A DNA stretch of 64,000 nt from the NCBI GenBank assembly GCA_964616755.1, contig CAZTSI010000008.1, forward strand, positions 1-64,000, read 5' to 3'. Made by a program: the position numbers and the translations under genes. The stretch comes from CAYNFR01 sp964616755 (GTDB taxonomy: Bacteria; Bacteroidota; Bacteroidia; Chitinophagales; Saprospiraceae). Positions 60,913-64,000 of this stretch are shown here, piece by piece. The notes beneath the pieces were generated by a model that saw only the letters and a list, made by a program, of their open reading frames with translations, made no database searches and was not told where the DNA came from. Every line of letters begins with the position of its first letter. Within the stretch, counting starts at the first letter, position 1.

Positions 60913-63201
60913 ATGTTCTTTATAAAATCGCTAATTCCCTTAAGTTTTGTGGTCTTAATTCTGATCACAGCGAGTTGTGTCAATGGTAAAAATAGCGATT
61001 CTGCTATAAGTTATAACAGTCATATTAGACCGATCATTTCTGATAAATGTTTTAAGTGTCATGGGCCAGACGCCAATCAACGCATGGCCGACTTTCGGTT
61101 AGATACCCCAGAGGGTGCTTATAAAGCGTTGAAGAATTCTGACCATGCTGGCATTGTCGCAGGAAACGCGGAGTCTTCTGAAGTTTTTTTGCGAATTACT
61201 TCTCTTGATCCTGATTATATGATGCCACCGCCTGAATCCAATTTAAGCTTGACGCTGGATGAGATTGATATTATCAAAAGATGGATAAACCAAGGTGCTG
61301 AGTATCAAGAACATTGGGCATTTTTACCAATCAACAATTCCGCGGTGCCCTCTAACGGACAAAAGTGGGCGACAAACCCAATTGACAACTTTATTTTTCA
61401 AAAATTAGAATCTAAAGGACTTTCACCAAACGACGAACAAGATCCATATCGCCTTATTCGTCGAATGTTGCACGACATCACAGGATTGCCGCCAACGATT
61501 GAACAACAAGAATCTTTTGCGTCATCACGAGACCTCAATAAACATTATGAACAATTGGTCGATCAAGCCTTGGCTAGTAAACATTATGGTGAAAAAATGG
61601 CCATTCTATGGATGGATATTGCTCGGTATGCTGATAGTCATGGATACCAAGATGATGGCTTACGAACGATGTGGCCTTGGCGCGACTGGGTTATACATGC
61701 CTTTAATGAAAATTATAGTTACGACAAGTTTATAACATGGCAACTAGCCGGTGACTTACTACCTGAAAGCACCAAAGAAACACTTTTAGCCACAGGATTT
61801 AATAGAAATCATAAGATTACCCAAGAAGGTGGGGTTATCGATGAAGAATACAGAATCGAATATGTGAGTGACCGGACTAACACCTTTAGCAAAGGCCTAC
61901 TAGCGATGACGATGGAATGCGCTAAGTGCCATGATCATAAATATGATCCCATTTCGCAAGAAGATTACTACAGTACATTTGCCTTTTTTAATCAAGTACC
62001 AGAAAAGGGGTTTTTCGGCGACATATCTGTTTTTTCTCTTGCCGACCCCCCCTATATGACAATTACGGAGGAGGACAAAAAATCAATTCTAAACTTCGTC
62101 AGTCGACTAGACACTTCAGACGTTCGTGTGATGATTATGCAGGATTCATCCGTGTTACGACCCACATATGTCTTAAATCGTGGTGTTTATGACCAACCGA
62201 CCACAGAAGTTACAATGACTGCGCCCGCTTCTATATTGAAGTTTGATCCAGCTAAATACGCTTCTAATCGATTGGGCCTAGCGCAGTGGCTTTTTGCTAA
62301 TGATAACCCATTGACGGCAAGGGTTTTTGTAAATCTGATGTGGCAAGAATTTTTTGGACACGGAATCGTGGGTACTTCAGGAGATTTTGGTTTACAGGGT
62401 GATCTTCCGTCGCACCCAGAATTGTTGGATTGGTTAGCGTATGATTTTCGATCCAACGGATGGGATGTCAAACGCTTAGTAAAACAAATCGTCATGTCCT
62501 CGACTTATCGACAATCACAAGAAATACCTGTGGATAAATATGCTAAGGATCCTGATAATATGTATTTGTCTCGAGGGCCTAGAGTACGACTCTCTGCAGA
62601 GCTGGTGAAGGATCATGTTCTTTTCACTAGTGGTCTGATTAATTTAGAGGTGGGTGGCCCGAGTGTAAAACCGTATCAACCCGCAGGTCTATGGGAAGCT
62701 GCAACTTCTGGAAGGGGCCAGTTGGCAGAATATGTGCAAGACACCGGTGATGCTTTATATCGCAGAGGATTATATCATTTTATAAAACGTACGGTACCGC
62801 CACCCTCTATGCTCATATTTGATGCCAGTAATCGTGACCAATGCGAGGTGAAGCGTTTGGATACAAACACCCCGTTGCAGGCGCTAGTCTTATTAAATGA
62901 TCCTCATGTATTGGAAGCTTCGAGATATTTTGCTGAGCGTCTTATTGCCGAAACGACCGCATCAAAAGATAAAATTGCTCGGGCATTTCAGACAATCGTC
63001 TGTCGAAAGCCACAAAGAAAAGAACTAAGCACACTTTCAAAATATCATGACCTTGTTTTATCAGAAATGAAGAATGTTCAAGCTGAAAGTCTATTAAAAG
63101 TTGGTGAATCAGCATTAGCTGATGTTCCAGTTATGGAGACAGCCGCCTTAATGCAAACGATCCAAATGATTTATAATCTCGAAGAAAGTACGATGCGATG
63201 A
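60913..63201 (+). CDS. PSCyt1/DUF1549/DUF1553 domain lipoprotein
   Basis: A 762-residue lipoprotein (lipobox ITASC, Cys22). The N-terminal planctomycete-type cytochrome C domain has CFKCHGPDANQR (Cys46, Cys49, His50). The DUF1549 region follows, with NPIDNFIFQKLE and a second heme-like CAKCHDHKYDP (Cys336, Cys339, His340). DUF1553 comes last (FGHGIVGTSGDFG, NLMWQEF, KRRTVPPPSM-like segment). It is always paired with a DUF1501 gene in these phyla and is thought to be exported. Substrate and role are unknown. Confidence 0.9.
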   Translation: MFFIKSLIPLSFVVLILITASCVNGKNSDSAISYNSHIRPIISDKCFKCHGPDANQRMADFRLDTPEGAYKALKNSDHAGIVAGNAESSEVFLRITSLDPDYMMPPPESNLSLTLDEIDIIKRWINQGAEYQEHWAFLPINNSAVPSNGQKWATNPIDNFIFQKLESKGLSPNDEQDPYRLIRRMLHDITGLPPTIEQQESFASSRDLNKHYEQLVDQALASKHYGEKMAILWMDIARYADSHGYQDDGLRTMWPWRDWVIHAFNENYSYDKFITWQLAGDLLPESTKETLLATGFNRNHKITQEGGVIDEEYRIEYVSDRTNTFSKGLLAMTMECAKCHDHKYDPISQEDYYSTFAFFNQVPEKGFFGDISVFSLADPPYMTITEEDKKSILNFVSRLDTSDVRVMIMQDSSVLRPTYVLNRGVYDQPTTEVTMTAPASILKFDPAKYASNRLGLAQWLFANDNPLTARVFVNLMWQEFFGHGIVGTSGDFGLQGDLPSHPELLDWLAYDFRSNGWDVKRLVKQIVMSSTYRQSQEIPVDKYAKDPDNMYLSRGPRVRLSAELVKDHVLFTSGLINLEVGGPSVKPYQPAGLWEAATSGRGQLAEYVQDTGDALYRRGLYHFIKRTVPPPSMLIFDASNRDQCEVKRLDTNTPLQALVLLNDPHVLEASRYFAERLIAETTASKDKIARAFQTIVCRKPQRKELSTLSKYHDLVLSEMKNVQAESLLKVGESALADVPVMETAALMQTIQMIYNLEESTMR

Positions 63202-64000
63202 GCAATAATAAAGATCCATTTATCCAAAGTAGGTTGAATGTCAACCGAAGGTATTTTCTAGGACGTACTGCCGTGGGCTTAGGCAGTATGGCTCTTGGCT
63301 CTCTTCTTATCAAAGATTTATTCAAAACGGATTCTTCTTCCACCATCTTAAGCCAATTGCCCCATTTCGCCCCTAAAGCAAAACGGGTTATCTATTTATT
63401 TCAAAATGGTGCTCCTTCTCAACTTGAGTCATTCGATTATAAGCCCTTGTTAAACAAAATGCAAGGTATGGATTTACCTGACTCTATTAGAGGTGAACAA
63501 CGACTCACAGGAATGACAGCCAATCAAGATAAATTTCCCTTGGTCGGCTCGTACTACAAGTTTAAGCAATATGGTCAATCAGGTGCATGGGTAAGTGAAA
63601 TATTCCCACATATAGCCAGCATTGTCGATGATATTTGTATCGTAAAATCTATGCACACAGAGGCGATAAATCATGACCCTGCGCTCACCTTCATGCAGAC
63701 AGGGGCTCAGCAGGGCAATCGACCAAGTATGGGCGCATGGCTGAGTTACGGATTAGGATCCGAAAATGAGAATCTTCCATCCTACAGTGTTTTACTATCC
63801 AAAGGTAAAGGCAACGGGCAAGGTGTATATTCTAAATTGTGGACGAATGGTTTTTTAGATAGTAAGTATCAAGGTGTCCAATTTAGCAATAGTGACGAAC
63901 GAGTGCTCTATCTCAATGACCAAGATGGCATGAGTAAAAAAGATAGACGTCTGATGCTCGATAATCTAAATGAGCTGAATCACATTAATTATGAAGACGT
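63198..64000 (+). CDS. DUF1501 domain protein, partial
   Basis: The first 267 codons of a DUF1501 (sulfatase-like fold) protein, cut by the window end. The N-terminus SRLNVNRRYFLGRTAVGLGS has the twin Arg and following hydrophobic segment of a Tat signal. RVIYLFQNGAPSQLESFDYKP is the family's metal-type Gly-Ala-Pro-Ser-Gln segment, and HTEAINHDPALTFMQTG is the next conserved block. Its ATG overlaps the stop of the PSCyt gene by four bases. The pair probably works together outside the cytoplasm. Confidence 0.9.
   Translation, partial: MSNNKDPFIQSRLNVNRRYFLGRTAVGLGSMALGSLLIKDLFKTDSSSTILSQLPHFAPKAKRVIYLFQNGAPSQLESFDYKPLLNKMQGMDLPDSIRGEQRLTGMTANQDKFPLVGSYYKFKQYGQSGAWVSEIFPHIASIVDDICIVKSMHTEAINHDPALTFMQTGAQQGNRPSMGAWLSYGLGSENENLPSYSVLLSKGKGNGQGVYSKLWTNGFLDSKYQGVQFSNSDERVLYLNDQDGMSKKDRRLMLDNLNELNHINYED

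Overview
The window looks like chromosomal DNA of a Bacteroidota member, most likely near the Saprospiraceae-type (Saprospiria/Sphingobacteriia) lineages. The signs are a GldC gliding protein, a FecI-FecR-STN/TonB receptor-DUF4249 cluster, a SusD remnant, DUF3810, a giant secreted repeat protein with a dockerin-like tail, the PSCyt/DUF1501 pair, and -7 promoter elements of the Bacteroidota form TAnnTTTG. Genes are tightly packed. ATGA stop/start overlaps are frequent, convergent genes overlap at their ends, and several genes can only start at TTG. No phage, insertion sequence, CRISPR array or classical defence island is visible.

Layout. (1) 53-6075, minus: a six-gene run for sugar-acid or polyol metabolism (YciI-like lipoprotein, gluconokinase, 6-phosphogluconate dehydrogenase, an aberrant Nramp-like transporter, a Gfo/Idh/MocA oxidoreductase, a TIM-barrel sugar isomerase). 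Beside it lies the C-terminal stump of a SusD gene. (2) 6.6-15.5 kb: S9 peptidase, GNAT, a cytochrome c lipoprotein with a TonB receptor, pfkA with a GlcNAc-kinase-like gene, and an M20 amidohydrolase. (3) 15.6-24.4 kb: OafA-type acyltransferase, S4 protein, PPK2 and DUF58 in one run, then trxA, DUF3810, a predicted barrel protein, NucA-type nuclease, a HerA-like ATPase and a thioredoxin-fold protein. (4) 24.5-33.2 kb: glmM, a cysteine desulfurase and ribD in one run, a PAP2 phosphatase, and a 1484-residue modular secreted protein. (5) 33.3-43.9 kb: a GMC dehydrogenase pair, ffh, tpiA, SRPBCC, an AhpD-like/FAD-oxidase pair, an AsnC regulator, TraB/GumN, gldC, an XRE regulator, a gutted methyltransferase gene and tRNA-His. 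(6) 44.1-50.6 kb: a complete cell-surface signalling and uptake cluster, a Crp/Fnr regulator and a small HTH protein. (7) 50.6-55.3 kb: a 407-bp intergenic region with hairpins and a possible micro-ORF, a pseudouridine synthase, the SRP RNA with its promoter, a transaldolase-like gene/arsC-like/hemF run, and a LuxE-like ligase. (8) 55.3-64 kb: amidase, ccmB-ccmC-ccmD with gdh, then DUF1080, PSCyt1/DUF1549/DUF1553 and DUF1501 genes, the last running off the window end.

How parts fit together. GntK makes 6-phosphogluconate and Gnd converts it to ribulose 5-phosphate. NagK-like and PfkA sit in one transcription unit. Ffh and its RNA partner are both here, at separate sites. The Ccm proteins could supply heme for the c-type cytochromes encoded at 9.7 and 60.9 kb. 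No single gene cluster is convincingly a new system. The best leads are the DPGN-less Nramp-like transporter in a sugar operon, CcmC with a periplasmic insertion of about 130 residues, PfkA with Asn in place of a Mg-binding Asp, the methyltransferase without its SAM core, long poly-G tracts inside three genes (including the anti-sigma gene fecR), and the four-module secreted protein.
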